64,000 bases of DNA from Ariolimax columbianus (GCA_036924085.1 JAVGWX010000014.1:34725936-34789935), one strand, 5' to 3'. Numbered from the stretch's first letter, positions 46,501 through 58,304 are shown. The notes: generated from the sequence alone by a model not told the origin. A program made the numbers and translations.

Positions 46501-46912
46501 GATGATGTGCGTTGAAATCCCCTACTATGATTGTTCTATTGTTTATTTGTGCTTTGATTGTTTCCATGTCATTTGTGGTGAATTTTCCTCTTGGGTTGTA
46601 TATGTTTATTATTGTGATGCTCGCTGGACTACTGTCTATTTTAATGGATAGGCCTTCTAGGTTTTCGGTATTAAATGGATCCCAGTCCATTATTTTGTAT
46701 TCTTCATTTACTATAAAGGCTACTCCTCCTTTCGCTCCTGTCTCTCTATCGTTCCTAACTATATTGTATTTTGGAATATTGAGTCTTTTGGTTGGGTTGA
46801 GCATGGTTTCTTGAATCGCATATATTATTGTTTCTTTTCCCAGATTAGCCAGTCCTAGGTATGGCTTAAAGTTTTTGTGTAGGCCTCTGCAGTTCCATTG
46901 TATTATTTTCAT
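43523..46912 (-). CDS. LINE polyprotein: APE endonuclease, RT, RNase H
   Basis: The first ATG is at 46,912 (MKIIQWNCRG); the frame upstream of it is A-rich leader. Residue numbers count from this ATG. APE-type endonuclease, about 1-215: Asn7 in QWNCRG, Glu35 in IQET, GDFNAH with Asp132 and Asn134, and SDH at 205-207. Reverse transcriptase, about 480-740: FLDVARAYD with Asp600, GIPQGSVISPTIF, and YADD at 689-692. RNase H, about 985-1107: YTDGS with Asp991, FTAEL with Glu1027, TDSL with Asp1053, and GNELADK with Asp1107. All expected catalytic residues are present. The last 21 residues (FFFLFFF-like) are read from a homopolymer tract, so the natural C-terminus is lost. It nicks and reverse-transcribes at the target site. 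It probably belongs to the I/jockey group with RNase H. Confidence 0.92.
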   Translation of the reverse strand: MKIIQWNCRGLHKNFKPYLGLANLGKETIIYAIQETMLNPTKRLNIPKYNIVRNDRETGAKGGVAFIVNEEYKIMDWDPFNTENLEGLSIKIDSSPASITIINIYNPRGKFTTNDMETIKAQINNRTIIVGDFNAHHPAWGGSAIDTAGKQIMTFCEENNLIIINDGSMTRINNNPNGSDTAIDITIMTPNLATIKWEVLDNAGSDHLPIAIYLKEKYIRNTGSIRPYFNYHKADWNGFQEDLLRLKREDLISDNVDVFNHNLTTNILQIAIKHIPNKNMPANLIQSTGKENHYGNRKNNKTPVPWWNEECTNQIKKRQKALKKYRKYKTEDNQKSYQTIKKETEKVIEKAKRKQWRTFCQTLNPSSKITEVWKKLKSITDGNIKSTFPAIRIPELGETDKQKANILAAQFYKVSANSSLKNDEIQRRENLMVQLKAGQGASLDTQTNLNAQLTIEETIQAIKSKTNTTAGQDILSYEILKNIPITTLTLIVQLFNLIWNTGNIPKAWKMAVIVPVLKPNKEAHDASSYRPISLTSQIGKILETIINNRIKYHLEQNNLYSPTQTGFRKGKSTVDQLLKLEHEVKAGFQKGEKTAAIFLDVARAYDECWREGALYKIQKIGITGKAYQYLKNFMEERYFEVQIQDQRSGKFKQENGIPQGSVISPTIFTIMVNDLGEEFTDIRNSLSQYADDAAIWRSGTHLPHTYNKLQIQINKVAEWMVKWGFNLNINKTVGMVFGKSREKQIMNVHVNQEKIKTVSNTTFLGMDLNRDLDWSNHINKTVEICRGTINMMRYIKGNGWGAGNKTMLTFYKAFVRGKIDYASIVYDSAPNSYKSKLDRIQNQALNIIAGTIKTTSKEAIEVALGVTPLGLRRKELRLKYWSKIANNNTHPAFKSFVEYYNLIGKKSIVLSRCPTGWKTTTEIKDYQMLKETIQSVKSTRLDIPPWELITPVTDTFLANHKNKKEKKNKLRNEANKRIKENTRNHLNIYTDGSKGEDNTVGVGIVIPQGDLTKSYKITGPATIFTAELIGIQKAMEILMDNKNTPSKVTILTDSLSAIKSIQNLRDHKAGIEYEILKLNTKLYLKKCHVTIMWVPAHVGIEGNELADKVFFFLFFFLFLFFFCFFFFYC
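43529..43588 (+). repeat. Interrupted poly-A tract cutting the LINE RNase H
   Basis: A-rich tract with single C interruptions, exactly where LINE coding sequence stops (after codon K1108). It is preceded on the plus strand by CAATAAAA, a polyA-signal-like end. It looks like the 3' tail of a plus-strand retrocopy inserted in the LINE. Confidence 0.6.
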
Positions 46913-47347
46913 TTTGTGTTTTTTTGTTTTTGTTTTTTCCACTTTGCTTGTGCTACGTGGGATTGTTAGTCTTTCTTGAGGTTCAGTGGTTCAATCCGGT
47001 CCAATTATAAAAGTATTGTTCTGATTTGGGAGATTTATTTTTATTTATTTTTTTTTAAAATTTTTATTAACTATCTATTAGATTATGCGTGCAAGGTTCT
47101 GACCTTGGCTGTTTTCCACTCTTTTCCAACAAAGTTTTGATTCATCAATATTTATAAAATAGAATAAATCATATTACCTTGATTCTGCATGGGCGATGTT
47201 TTACAAACCGATACTTTACCCTGTTGCTTGTGCTTCCTGTTTTACAGCATTTCCGAATATCCTCTTCACGTTTGTCTCGCGCGCCTGGCTCTGAGTAGAT
47301 GGATAGACCTGGGGGTCCTACTTTTGTTTGATGTTGACCGATTGATC
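46913..47347 (-). other. LINE 5' leader (copy B)
   Basis: About 435 bp upstream of the LINE ATG, with no open frame for a gag-like ORF1. Either the 5' UTR of a one-ORF element or the product of 5' truncation within ORF1 or the inter-ORF region. Confidence 0.55.
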
Positions 47348-47358
47348 TAGCTGAAACT

Positions 47359-48536
47359 ACTACAGTTACAATTTGTATATATGCTGATACCTGTTTAAGC
47401 TAGCTCTGTTGTGGTAAAAGCGGCTTGCATATTGTTTTTTTAAATTAATTAAATAATATCCATAAAATGCAAAGAAATTTTAGAAATTGCCCAAGAGTAG
47501 AGTTTGTCTAGTATGCTGTATTAAACACAGCCTTAACTATTATAAATATTTCTTTATTTCCATGTATTTATTAAATAATGCAGATCGTTGTGGTTTCGTT
47601 TATTACATCCCTTTGTTTTGAATATATTGCCAATGTGACGAAGTAAATATTGCCCATCTAAATACAGCTCACTACTAGGCAGTGCAACTATTTTCTAGCT
47701 AATAGAAAATCCTGTGCTGAAAGTTGTTTATGGTTAAGCATGTTTATATTGCGCGTGTGCTACTTCATACATTTTTCAAGCGTTGGATGTAATGAGATGT
47801 AAGCAAAGGTATGTAGACTTTCTTGTTATAAATTTCTCGATCATATCATCTGTAGTAGATTGTAAAGCTCACTGTAAATATCCTAATTTTAAACAGGACA
47901 CCCATTACCGTCATTATAATAATACTTGTCATATGGAATCTTGCATGTTTACTGTTACTGATTAAATGTAGATGTAATATTCATAATATAATATTTTAAA
48001 AACAAAAACATCAAATTGACCCTAATTCCAGTATGCGTTTGTTTCTTGTTTATTTCGTTATTTCATAAGACAAGATGCATAAGTTGTCATATTCATGAAT
48101 GTTTAACACACAACTATTAAAGTACACATTCTTTAAATCCAGGTATTGGTAAAATTGCTCTTTGTTGTCACTCTCTGTGCATATGGTATATTTGAGTAAT
48201 GGATTTAATAATATACACCAAATGGAAAGCCTGGTAGTAATGCATACCTTTTTATTTTAAACATACATTTTTTCACGCTGGACATATTTCTTTGCATTGT
48301 GTATGTGTGCGTATGACTGTGTAAAGCCCTACAGTATTGATAGATTTTCTAAACTTGGTAAAACTTTTTATGTACTGTTTCTATTCTAAAAATGCAGCTC
48401 TAGAATTGCATGCAGAACCCCTTTGTTTAGTTCTGTTGTCGTTGATTCAGCTATTTAGGTACTACATACTCAGTAGGAGTTTGGCTTGTTTTAAAATGCC
48501 AGAGTGTACAAACTACCCAAGGGTTTGAGAGTCGAT
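47359..48536. other. Unassigned AT-rich DNA (copy B)
   Basis: Counterpart of 16,755-17,930, starting right after the LINE target duplication. Nothing recognised. Confidence 0.5.
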
Positions 48537-48540
48537 AATG

Positions 48541-50701
48541 CTATTGTAGTTAACGTGTTGATAGTAAGATAATATGTAGGAACTTAAATATTGTTGTGTG
48601 TGTGTAAACATATGGATAGTAAGATACTATGTAGTAAATTAAAGTTTGGTATCAGTCTGCTAATATTTGATAGTGACATACTATGAAGGACATTAAAGCT
48701 CAGTGCTAGTCTGCTAACACGCTTAGTATTGGTGTGTTAACATGTGGATAGTAAGATACAATGTAGAATTAAAGCTCGGTGTCAGTCTGTCAATATGTGA
48801 GATACTAAGTAGGACATTAAAACTCAGCATTAGTCTGTTAACACGCTTGGTGTTGGTGTGTTCACATGTGGATAGTAAGATACAATGTAGAAGATTAAAG
48901 CTTAGTGTCAGTCTGGCAATATGTGAGATACTAAGTAAGACATTAAAACTCAGCGTTAGTCTACCAACATGTAAGATAATATTTACACCTTTAAATCCTG
49001 GTGTTCCTCTGTTAACATGCAGATAAAGAGATAATATGTTAGACATTAAAACTCCATTTTAGATCTCTAGCGTGTGAAAATTTATCTTTCCTCTTTGTGT
49101 TCAGGATTCTTTGGTCATGCTATATCTGCAGGATAGTCATCATGATGCAGTCTGTAGTCTTTACCAGGCCAGAGTGGCTGCCCCATAGCTTTTGTTTCAG
49201 TTATGTATCCTCTGGCATCTCATTTCACTATAACGTGGTGTCTTCTAACATGGTGACAGTAAAATGCTATGTAACACACACATTTTTGTGTTGGTCTGTT
49301 AATATTTGTAGGACTATAGAGTTTGGTGTCGCTCAACATCTGTTGCCATGTGGAAAGTAAGATAATATGTAGAGTATCAAATCTGTGTTGGTCTGTTAAC
49401 ATTTGGATAGGAAGATAATATGTGAGGTATCAAATCTTAGTGTTGGTCTGTTATGATGTGGATAGTAAAATAATATGTAGGATTGGCAAATCTTGATGTT
49501 TTGATTTTCTGTTATCATGTGGATAGTAAAATACTCTTTAGAGTATCAAATCTTGGTGTTGGTCTATTAACATGTGGATTCAAAGATAAAATGAAGGACA
49601 TTGAAGGTTGGTGTAGATCTGTTAATATGTGATTAGTCGGATAATATGTAGGACATTAATGGACTTGGTCAATTTGTTAAGATGTGGATAGTAAGATACT
49701 ATGTGGGACAGTAAAGCTTGTTGTTGGTCTACATCTTTTGCTATGTGAATATCAAGATAATAAATAGGACATTACACCTGGGTGTTTCCATGGTGATAGT
49801 AAGATAATAAGATAATTAAGTCTATTGCTCATCTTTTTATATGTGGAAAGGAAGATCATTTAAAACATTTTTTTTAAAGGGTAAGGCTCAGTGTGGTTCG
49901 GTTAATATATTGAAAGTAAAAATCGATTTAGGACATTACAGTTTGTTGTTGGTCTGTTAACATGGAGACAACAGGATACTGTTTAGGACATTAATTCTTG
50001 GTGTCTGTCTGTTTACATATGGAAGGTATGACATTGTATAGGACATTAAAGCTCTGTAATTCCATGTTAACATCTGGGTAGTAGCAGTATAGGATAGTAA
50101 TGCTAAGCGTTGGTTTGTTAATACATGTGTTTTTTAAGATACTGTGTAGGACACATGTTTTTGGTGTTGGTCTGTAAACATGAGGATAGTAAGATAGTAT
50201 GTATGACATTACAGCTTAGTGTTGATGTTATCAAGAGGATAGATACTATATACAACATTACATCTCAATTGTTATGTGTTAACATTTGAATATTAAGAAA
50301 ATATGTAGGACATGAAAGCTCACTGTTGGTGGTCTAATGAGTGGATAGTACAATGCTATTGGGGAATGTAAAGCTTGCTGTTGTTCTGTTAACATGTGGA
50401 TAGTAAGATTATGTGTAAGGCATCAATGTCCAGTTTCTGTCTGTTTACCTAGGGATAATAATATACTATGTAGGTCATCTATTCATGGTGTTGGTCTGTT
50501 TTCATGTGGATAGTGAGATAATATACACAACATTATATCTTGGCTGTTGTGTATTAACATTTTGATGTTAAGAAAATATGTAGGATACTTTATAGGACTG
50601 TTAAGCTTGGTTTCCATCTGTCAGAGTGAGGTCAGTAAGATAGTATGTTGGGCACCAATGCTTTGAGGTAGATTTGTTAACATCGGAATTGTAGGATGTG
50701 A
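48541..50701. repeat. Degenerate 55-bp minisatellite (copy B, left)
   Basis: Counterpart of 17,935-20,095 with almost no length change. Confidence 0.87.
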
Positions 50702-50705
50702 GGGC

Positions 50706-51298
50706 GTGTTCAAATGACACCGGACCTAATTGTACAAAGTAAATATACATATGATGTGCATGATGACGTCACTTCTGATGTAAGCAGCACATACCAGCAG
50801 TCTAGTTGACCACATTTCATTACCCTCTGACTCATAGTTTCCTCAGCAGACTGTTGAAATCGTAGAGAGTGTGATACAGAATTCTTCAAGAGTTGATCAG
50901 CGAGCGGTGATTCGATTTCTAACAGCTGAAGGATGTCGATCAGTTGATATTCATCGCAGAATGCTGGCAGTGTATATGGTGACAAAAGTGTGGCAAACGT
51001 ACGCAAGCTCCGGCAACGGTCCACCCTACTGCATCATTGCTGCATCAATTTTGGCGATGGCATCTTCTGATGCAACATTATGCGTCTGACCTGGTATCGG
51101 ATGATCTTTTATTAATTCGCGTCCTTATCTAAATATCGTTGTCCAGTTCTTCACTATTGTCTGCGACACACACTTTTGACACTATACATTACCTGCATTT
51201 TGCGATGAATGTCAGCTGGTCGACATCCTTCAGCTGTTAGAAATTGATTCACTGCTTGACCGAGAACTAAGTCTTCTACTAGTGGTTTAACACCTCCA
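50706..51298. pseudogene. Mariner N-terminal pieces, head to head (copy B)
   Basis: Counterpart of 20,100-20,690 with a few substitutions (for example Pro to Ser in the GCRxVDIH block). Confidence 0.7.
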
Positions 51299-51305
51299 CG
51301 CCCCA

Positions 51306-51821
51306 TAAGGGGGAATATCGGGCAGCTTCCCGCCCGCGTTGATCGGCGGACGGCAGAGACCTCTTTCTGCGGCTCGACCGGATCGGGCTGGGACATGAGC
51401 CCCAGGTCCCAACCCTATCGTAGCCTCCCATCGCAGTGGTGCTGAGATTTAGGGCGGGATTCCGGCTTAGAGGTGTTCGGCCGTAATCCCTCCTATGGTA
51501 GCCTCGTGCCGTTGGCTTATCAGCCTAGCACGTGGACCAACTGTCTGCGATTTCTCTCGAGTTGTGCAGGACTACAGTAGCAACACCCTGTCATTAGTAG
51601 GGTAAAACTGACCTGTCTTCTGAGGGTCTAATACCAGCACCCGTTCACTATTAAACCCAACGCATCAATAGAGGGCTTTTTAGTCAGTCCAAGTGTCTGG
51701 GACCTGCGATTTATGTAGGGTTAAGCAGGGTTACCGTAGCAGACGCTCTTTCATTAGGACGGTACAACTGACCTGTCTTCCGTGGGTCTAATATCAGCAC
51801 ACGTTCCCTATTAGACCCAAC
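51306..51821 (-). pseudogene. 28S rRNA 3'-end fragments (copy B)
   Basis: Counterpart of 20,700-21,221. It is about 7 bp shorter near 51,545 (one GCGATTT unit fewer). Confidence 0.81.
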
Positions 51822-52200
51822 GCCTCTCTGGAATCGATCCCTGATTCCCCGTTACAAACATGGTATGCATGTCACATTTGAAAGATGCGTCGCCGGCACA
51901 TCAGGCCATGCGATCAGCACAAAGTTATCCAGAGTCACCAGTGGGGACGCCGCAACCCCGCGAGGGAAAACGACGATTGGTTTTGAACTTATAAAAGCGC
52001 TTTTTCCACGAGGGTCGGAGCTTGGTAAGCATGTATTAGCTCTAGAATTGCCACAGTTATCCAAGTAGGATCGTGAAATCTAAGGAACCTTGACTGATTT
52101 AATGAGCCATTCGCGGTTTCACCGTGAGACAGTGTGAACTTAGACATGCATGGCTTAATCTTTGAGACAAGCATATGACTACTGGCAGGATCAACCAGAT
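51822..52200 (-). pseudogene. 18S rRNA 5'-end fragment (copy B)
   Basis: Counterpart of 21,222-21,600. At three sites (52,009, 52,032 and 52,080) copy B has the base expected of functional 18S where copy A is changed. Confidence 0.95.
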
Positions 52201-52836
52201 ATCTGTCGGAGACGTACGAAGCACACACACACCAGTCGGCGAAGGGCGACTGATGTGTAAAAAGCCTCACTGGGACGGCCGCAGGCACTGACTGAAGGAC
52301 GGACCCTCACTCCGTCGACCTAGGACCGCCTGACAGGGGCACGTACACACACCAGACAAACGACCAACCGACCAACCTGGTTAGCTCGGGGAGGGATGGC
52401 AGCGCTCTGTGCAGAATGGATCCCAACGGCCCCGACGATCAATTTCACTGGGACTGGAGACAATTTTCACCTGCCGGCCTGCCCTTCTCCCAAGGGTTGG
52501 TTGGGCTAGGACAGGGCATTCAGGCTGTATTCCTGCTTTCCATTTGCCGGTCACAAGCTCTTTGCGAGAGTCTGACCACCAGCGAGACGAACTGTCGAGC
52601 TCTGCTATAAGCCTTCGAAAAATTACCACAGACTGTTAAAGTTTCTCGATACGGACCAGAGTAGCGCACCTCCGCGGAGGGCACGACAAAACAAACCGCG
52701 TCCAGATACCTATACGGGGAAAGGCGGACGAGCGTTTTCGGCACGCCCGCACTATCGCTCCGTCTGGTGGGACTGAGATCGCTGTACGAATACAGGGTTA
52801 TAGTCAATCGCGGCGGTGAGAGAACTACCCCAGATC
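52201..52836 (-). other. Probable rDNA 5' external spacer (copy B)
   Basis: Counterpart of 21,601-22,236. Confidence 0.54.
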
Positions 52837-53140
52837 TATGTAGGATATTAAAGCTTTATGTCAGTATGTTAACATGTGAATAGTAAGATACTATGTAGGA
52901 TATTATAGCTTTGTGTCAGTATGTTAACATGTGGATAGTAAGATACTATATAGGATATTAAAGCTTTGTGTCAGTATGTTAACATGTGGATAGTAAGATA
53001 CTATGTAGGATATTAAAGCTTTGTGACAGTATGTTAACATCTGGATAGTAAGATACTATGTAGGATATTACAGCTTTGTGTCAGTATGTTAACATGTGGA
53101 TAGTAAGATACTATTTCAGTCATTAATGCTTAGTTTCAGT
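52837..53140. repeat. 55-bp minisatellite (copy B, right)
   Basis: Counterpart of 22,237-22,540; five clean units. Confidence 0.91.
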
Positions 53141-53609
53141 TTGTACATTATCTCAATTGTAGATCGATTTGAGTATTAGCTTCTGATGGTAAAACTGGTA
53201 GAGTTCGTAACCTAGTCCCTTCATGCTCCAGTCTCTCTTTTGTAGCCTGTGGAGTATAAAACATAGATATGAATGGCTCAAATACCACCCTGGAACACAA
53301 CCAAGAACAAAACCTATGTTGTAACAAAAATGCCTTCATCAGGTACATCGGTTAATACACATAAGAATATCAAACCCATCATGACAGTAGAGATGAATGT
53401 ATTCAAAAGAGGGATGAATACATCAAAAAGTAATATGAACACAGAAGAGATACGAAGCTCATCATCTGTGTTGACCTGTGATCTGAAGTATCTTTTTACT
53501 TATGCACTTCATGGCTGTCAGTCGATGCAGATCCTGAGTTCAGTATATTTTGTCATGTGTTCTTATCTGCGTTTATGTGCTCATTTCTACATCCACAAAG
53601 TACACTACC

Positions 53610-53760
53610 ACCTTCCATCTATTCCAGTACAGAGGTGTGGTTCCAATAAGAAAAAAAAAAGGCGTCCGGCAGGAAGATCCTATCTCACCGTACCTTTTCT
53701 CTGCGGGCTTCGAATCAACCATCTCGCGTTGCGATTGGGGGGACTTTTGAATCAGCGTTG
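53610..53760 (+). pseudogene. LINE RT fragment (copy B)
   Basis: Counterpart of 23,010-23,160 (GVRQEDPISPYLF). The stretch 53,145-53,605 before it holds nothing recognised. Confidence 0.81.
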
Positions 53761-53965
53761 ATGGCAGGTGTTTGTGTCTCGTGGGTACCAGACTGCTGTC
53801 GCTGTGCTCCAACGGTCATCAGTTTTCTGAAGCAGGTGACCAACCCAACGATGCTTTACCTTGTCTGCGTGGGTAACTGTATCCTTCACGATTGCCTTTT
53901 CACGAAGGTCGGTGTTGTGACAGCCTTTCAAACGTTGGTTGTGGAGCGTGATGCCGATCATACGT
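53755..53965 (-). pseudogene. LINE ORF2 C-terminal fragment (copy B)
   Basis: Counterpart of 23,155-23,365. Confidence 0.79.
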
Positions 53966-54329
53966 CTATCAAGGGAGCCTTGGGTCCCTCTGGACTAAAT
54001 TTCTTTTGTAAGAGTAAGAGACCACGTTTTTCCGGCACAGCACATTGCAGGTAAAACTGTGGAGTTGAATATGAAGGCGTCCAAGTTCTGGTCGTGGGTA
54101 TGGTCTAGTGCCATCTATATGGACTAGAAAGTCGCCCATTCCTAGCGGCGACATCTTTTTAATTCTGGGTTTAGGTCACTGAACTGGCCACAACAAAACG
54201 AGACACCACCTGTACTCCAAGCTCAAGATAGGTACCACCAGCTCATGTTACTGCGGACTTACAAACATGACAGCACCACATGTACTTCAAGTCTGTCTCC
54301 AGCACCACATGTACATTATGTCTGCCCCA

Positions 54330-54630
54330 AGCACACAGATCTGAGGTGGATGTCCCCAGCACACAGTTCTGAGGTGGATGGCCCCAGCACCCAGATCTGA
54401 GGTGGATGCCCCCAGCACACAGATCTGAGGTGGATGCTCCTTGATCTGAGGTGGATGCCCCCAGCACACATATCTGAGGTGGATGTCCCCAGTACACATA
54501 TCTGAGGTGGATGCCCCCAGAACACAGATCTCAGGTGGATGCCCCCAGCACACAGATCTCAGGTGGATGCCCTCAGCACACATATCTGAGGTGGATGCCC
54601 CCAGCACACATATCTGAGGTGGATGCTATG
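54330..54630. repeat. 28-bp minisatellite (copy B)
   Basis: Counterpart of 23,730-24,030, apparently unchanged. Confidence 0.92.
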
Positions 54631-54924
54631 GCCTAGTCTGACTCCCCTCAATGAGAAACTGTATGGCACTGCTGAGACATTGACAACGCCAGCAGAATTT
54701 ATTGAAGAATCGGAAGTCCAAATTGAAATGAGCAATGATCGCAGAAGAAAGAAGAAAAAAAGAAGAAGAATCTGTTATTGTCCGTTTAATGGCCAAAGTG
54801 GCTAGCTTGAATGTGCTAAATGAAGATAATGGATTGAGACAGATCTGTTAATTTATTTTGGAATCAAAATACAAGTTAATAATTGGCGTATCCTATCTGG
54901 CATGGCGTCTTTCATTGGTTCATC

Positions 54925-55290
54925 AACTCGCTCACTCACTCACCTCTCACTTGCTCACATTTACTCACTCAACCCTTACTCATAACACTGCTGCCTAGTT
55001 CCTCTGTCACTCATTCTCTCACCACTCACACACCCATTAAGTAACTCACTCAGTAACTTACCTCTTCCTTATCGCACTCATCTACTGACTTGCTCTACCA
55101 CTCACTTTCCAACTCACTCACACATTAACCCACCTACTCGCTCACCCATGACTAAATTGCCCACTCTCTAACCCACTCACCCCTCTCATCATCCCTCACT
55201 CACTTTTCCACCCACTCACTCGTTCTCACCATTCCTCACTGACTCTATAACTCACTCACAAACACTCATTCACTCCGCCTGTTGTCCATC
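54925..55290. repeat. CACT-rich low-complexity DNA (copy B)
   Basis: Counterpart of 24,325-24,690. Confidence 0.84.
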
Positions 55291-55472
55291 ACACACATCA
55301 CACAGCCTTCAGTTCAAGTTCAGGACCGAAGAGTGACGGTCAAACGACTCTCTCTGATTCCAGGTCAAGTAACACACAGAACCTTACCGGAACATTTCTG
55401 ACAGGTGGCTTCCATCCAACACTACATCAGGACTATTGATTGGACTTCTTCTAGCTTAAAGCGTAAGTTCTT

Positions 55473-55612
55473 CAACGTTTTTAAACTAAACAAATAAACT
55501 CATCTTCCTTTCATGATTACCAACGTTTTTAAACTAAACAAATAAACTCATCTTCCTTTCATGATTACCAACGTTTTTAAACTAAACAAATAAACTCATC
55601 TTCCTTTCTTCT
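55473..55612. repeat. 48-bp direct repeat, three units (copy B)
   Basis: Counterpart of 24,873-25,012. Confidence 0.94.
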
Positions 55613-55629
55613 TCTTCTTCTTCATCGTA

Positions 55630-57040
55630 CACAGTTAGACATCAACCTTGATTTTTTCGAAAAAAAGCAGCGGTCATCCTGAAGCTGTCGACACTGCCAT
55701 AGAGCTTGTCTAGTGTTGCCACTGGTGATGGCCACATCTGCTCTCTCTGATCCTCGTATGTCGGGCAGTTTACAGCAAATGCTCAGTGGTCATTTTCCCA
55801 GTACCACACGGGCATTCGTCAGTGCCACCTATCTTCAATTTGTTGAATAGGTGGTACCTCAGTCTATTGTGGCCAGTGCGAAGTCTGAAAACCACGATCT
55901 GCTCTCTTCTGTTCAACTGGTAATAGGCATCGTTTTTTGTGTAGCCAGTATGTTCGGTTTCCCATTTGGTCATGTATCTAGCTCTAATAAGCCGTTTTGA
56001 CTCTTCGTATGTCATACTAGTATTTGGTTGTGGTAGTCTTGCACCTTCTTTTGCCAGTCTGTCTGCCTCTTCATTGCCTTGGATGTTGCAGTGGGATGGA
56101 ACCCACTGTACCACTACCCTTTTTGGTGCGGACTTCTGGCATAGTTGACAGAGTACTGCTCTTAAATCATTAAGTTCATTATTTTTCTGGCTTTTTAGTG
56201 CTGTGACTACGGCCAAGGCATCTGTAAGTAGGACTATATGGCTTTCATTTCTTTTACCTGTCACCATTTCTTTCAGTGCCGCCCTCAGTGCCTCTGCCCT
56301 GAAATTGCTTGTGTATTTTCCAGTAGCGAATGACAGTGTTATTTTTCTGCCATTTGGTAGGTTCAGAAATGCTCCTGCTCCTCCGTTCTGTGCTGTGTTT
56401 GTTACAGAAGCGTTGGTGTATGCATGGGTCCAGTCCATGCTTGGGTAGTTTTTCGTTATGTAGCTCAGGGTAGTATCTCTTCTTTCTTTTTCAGTCTGGC
56501 AGTTTTTTTTTCCAATACCTGGTATATTTTCTACCACCTCTGGAAATATATGCTGCCTCCATGTAGGTTTTTGTACAGTTGGGATGGGCTTTGGTGTTGT
56601 TAGTGCGTTCATGTGGTCTTTGTGCATCTTTGCTTTGGCTATTTCTGCAAAGTTTCTCCGCTTTAGTTTCCCATTTCCAAAATTGTTTAGTCTGGTGCAT
56701 TGGATGGTCAGTCAGTCTTCTGAGTTTCTCTGATTGCTGCTGGGCTCTGCAGTCTCTTCTGTCGGTCATGGATTGCAGTTTTGTAATCTTTTCAAGTTCT
56801 ACAATTGGCGTTGACTTCATGCCTCCTGTTATAACTCTCATGGCTTGGTTTTGGAGTTTGCTAATTTTATCGAAGTTTGCCTTTGCTGCTGTTGTCCATG
56901 CCGCAATGCCATACTCGAGAACTGGTCTCACTCTTCCAGTGTACAGTTTCTTTAGTATACTTTCATCTGCTCCCCAGCTTGTGCCAGCAAGTTTCCTCAT
57001 GATTGCCATTCTTTCTCTGGCTCTCATTCTTCATACTAGC
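55630..57040 (-). pseudogene. LINE 3' half: RT thumb, RNase H (copy B)
   Basis: Counterpart of 25,030-26,440, with the same frameshift and the same Asp to Asn change in RNase H, so both defects predate the duplication. Confidence 0.86.
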
Positions 57041-57064
57041 TGCCTGTGAGGAACAAACAGCACG

Positions 57065-57771
57065 TTATATCCTACCATTGATCAGTTTATATGTACTCTT
57101 CAGGACTGGTGGAGGAAGATTCATCATTCCACAAAATGTCTGCAAATCTGAATGGCCACCACCGACACATCGCATAGCAAAAACCGCTCTCCTATTGATT
57201 GAGTGTACTTGTAAACTGTTGCTGATGTTGACACTAATTTGGTGGTTAGAGGGGAAAGGAGTTTGTTTTTTGCACTTTCTGTTGCTGCACACAAATTCAA
57301 ATTTACTGCCGAGTCCACGTCTTTCATGTTCAGTAAGTCTGACTTGGCTGTGACAAAATGCACAAACGAGCTGTGATGTAATCTGGTGACAGAGAATATC
57401 CAGGTCAATTATCCTGTTTCCTTCACCATTATTATGATCATCATCTAGAACGTGTTCTTCCTCGCCTGTTGATTCTTCAAAATCTGTATCCGGATCATTA
57501 TCATCAAAAACGTCACAACGGTCTTTTATTTTCATCGATGATCGACTGTGAGTGGGCGTGGCACTACTCCTGTCAACTTTAGGGCTCTTACAAGACTTAG
57601 TAATAACTGTGTTGTTAGGAATAGAAAAGTCAACTTCACTACTGTTTCTACAACTGCATGCTGCTCACATTTAATTTCATCTGGATACAACTGTCTGTTT
57701 TTATTTGTAAACCTATTTCCATGAAACTTGCGCTTCCTGGATTAGTTACAATACTTTTTATCACTGGACAT
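57065..57771 (-). pseudogene. Mutator-like transposase, N-terminal half (B/C boundary)
   Basis: Counterpart of 26,465-27,171, again with a TAA at codon 10 and the upstream frameshift. One Leu to Ile change in the RLIDLDI block. Confidence 0.67.
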
Positions 57772-58164
57772 TATTGAGAATGTCAGTGATGAAACAAAAT
57801 TTGTCGTACAGTATCGAACAAAATGTGTTACCTCATGGGCGCATCCATTTGCAATAGAGTTATCTGACTTGGGGAGCGTTCATTAATTACAATAAATCTA
57901 AGGAGGTCCTAATTGTAGCTACACAGGAAATGTGCATAGGTAAATTCACGTTTGTCTGAATGAAAAAAAAAAATGTCTCTTCTTCCCAAACGAGTAAGAC
58001 TTCTTATCTTTGAGAAGCCATAGTTTGGGAACTAATTAATCGATTAAAAAAAACTAAACAGAAATTTGTAGAAAATTGGTTGATCTTTAATTTGATACCA
58101 TATATGTCGTGAAATTAAAAAAATAGTATTTGTTTGAAAATCCTGCTGATACTGCTACCTTAAG

Positions 58165-58304
58165 GAGATCCCAATCAAGGAAGCTAGGAATGCTGAGGTG
58201 GCTCTGTTATCTGGAAACCAGCAGGATGCTGAGGCTATCCTGTTACAGGCTGGTTTAATGTTTAGGACCATCATGTTAAACATCCAACTGTATAACTGGG
58301 ACAG
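58165..58304 (+). CDS. IFT80: IFT80, third-last coding exon (copy C)
   Basis: Counterpart of 530-669, with the same splice sites and phase. One coding change is visible: the TCA serine after RTIM is TTA (leucine). Exons C1-C2-C3 could still be spliced in frame, but the whole of copy B before them contains no recognised upstream IFT80 exon except the damaged ones, so expression from a promoter in the array is doubtful. Confidence 0.82.

Larger units (their letters stand above)
41649..47347 (-). mobile_element. LINE insertion with 11-bp TSD, copy B only
   Basis: This 5,699 bp block is absent from the matching site in copy A (after 16,754). It is flanked by a direct repeat TAGCTGAAACT (41,638-41,648 and 47,348-47,358) that occurs once in copy A. 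A poly-T run at the low-coordinate end (41,647-41,677) is the poly-A tail of a minus-strand retrotransposon. The 5' end has about 435 bp before the ORF2-type start, and no ORF1 was seen. Within it lie the APE-RT-RNase H gene, a 1.3 kb unknown segment, homopolymer tracts and a 185-bp repeat near the 3' end. Confidence 0.93.
27033..57632. repeat. Macro-repeat copy B (30.6 kb tandem unit)
   Basis: Second copy of the unit. Compared with copy A it has a 700 bp deletion (A bases about 449-1148), a 197 bp deletion (A 4164-4360), roughly 100 bp less of the 43-bp minisatellite, about 21 fewer units of the 53-bp satellite, and a 5,699 bp LINE insertion at 41,649-47,347. Elsewhere only scattered substitutions and 1-20 bp indels are visible. 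Confidence 0.93.
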
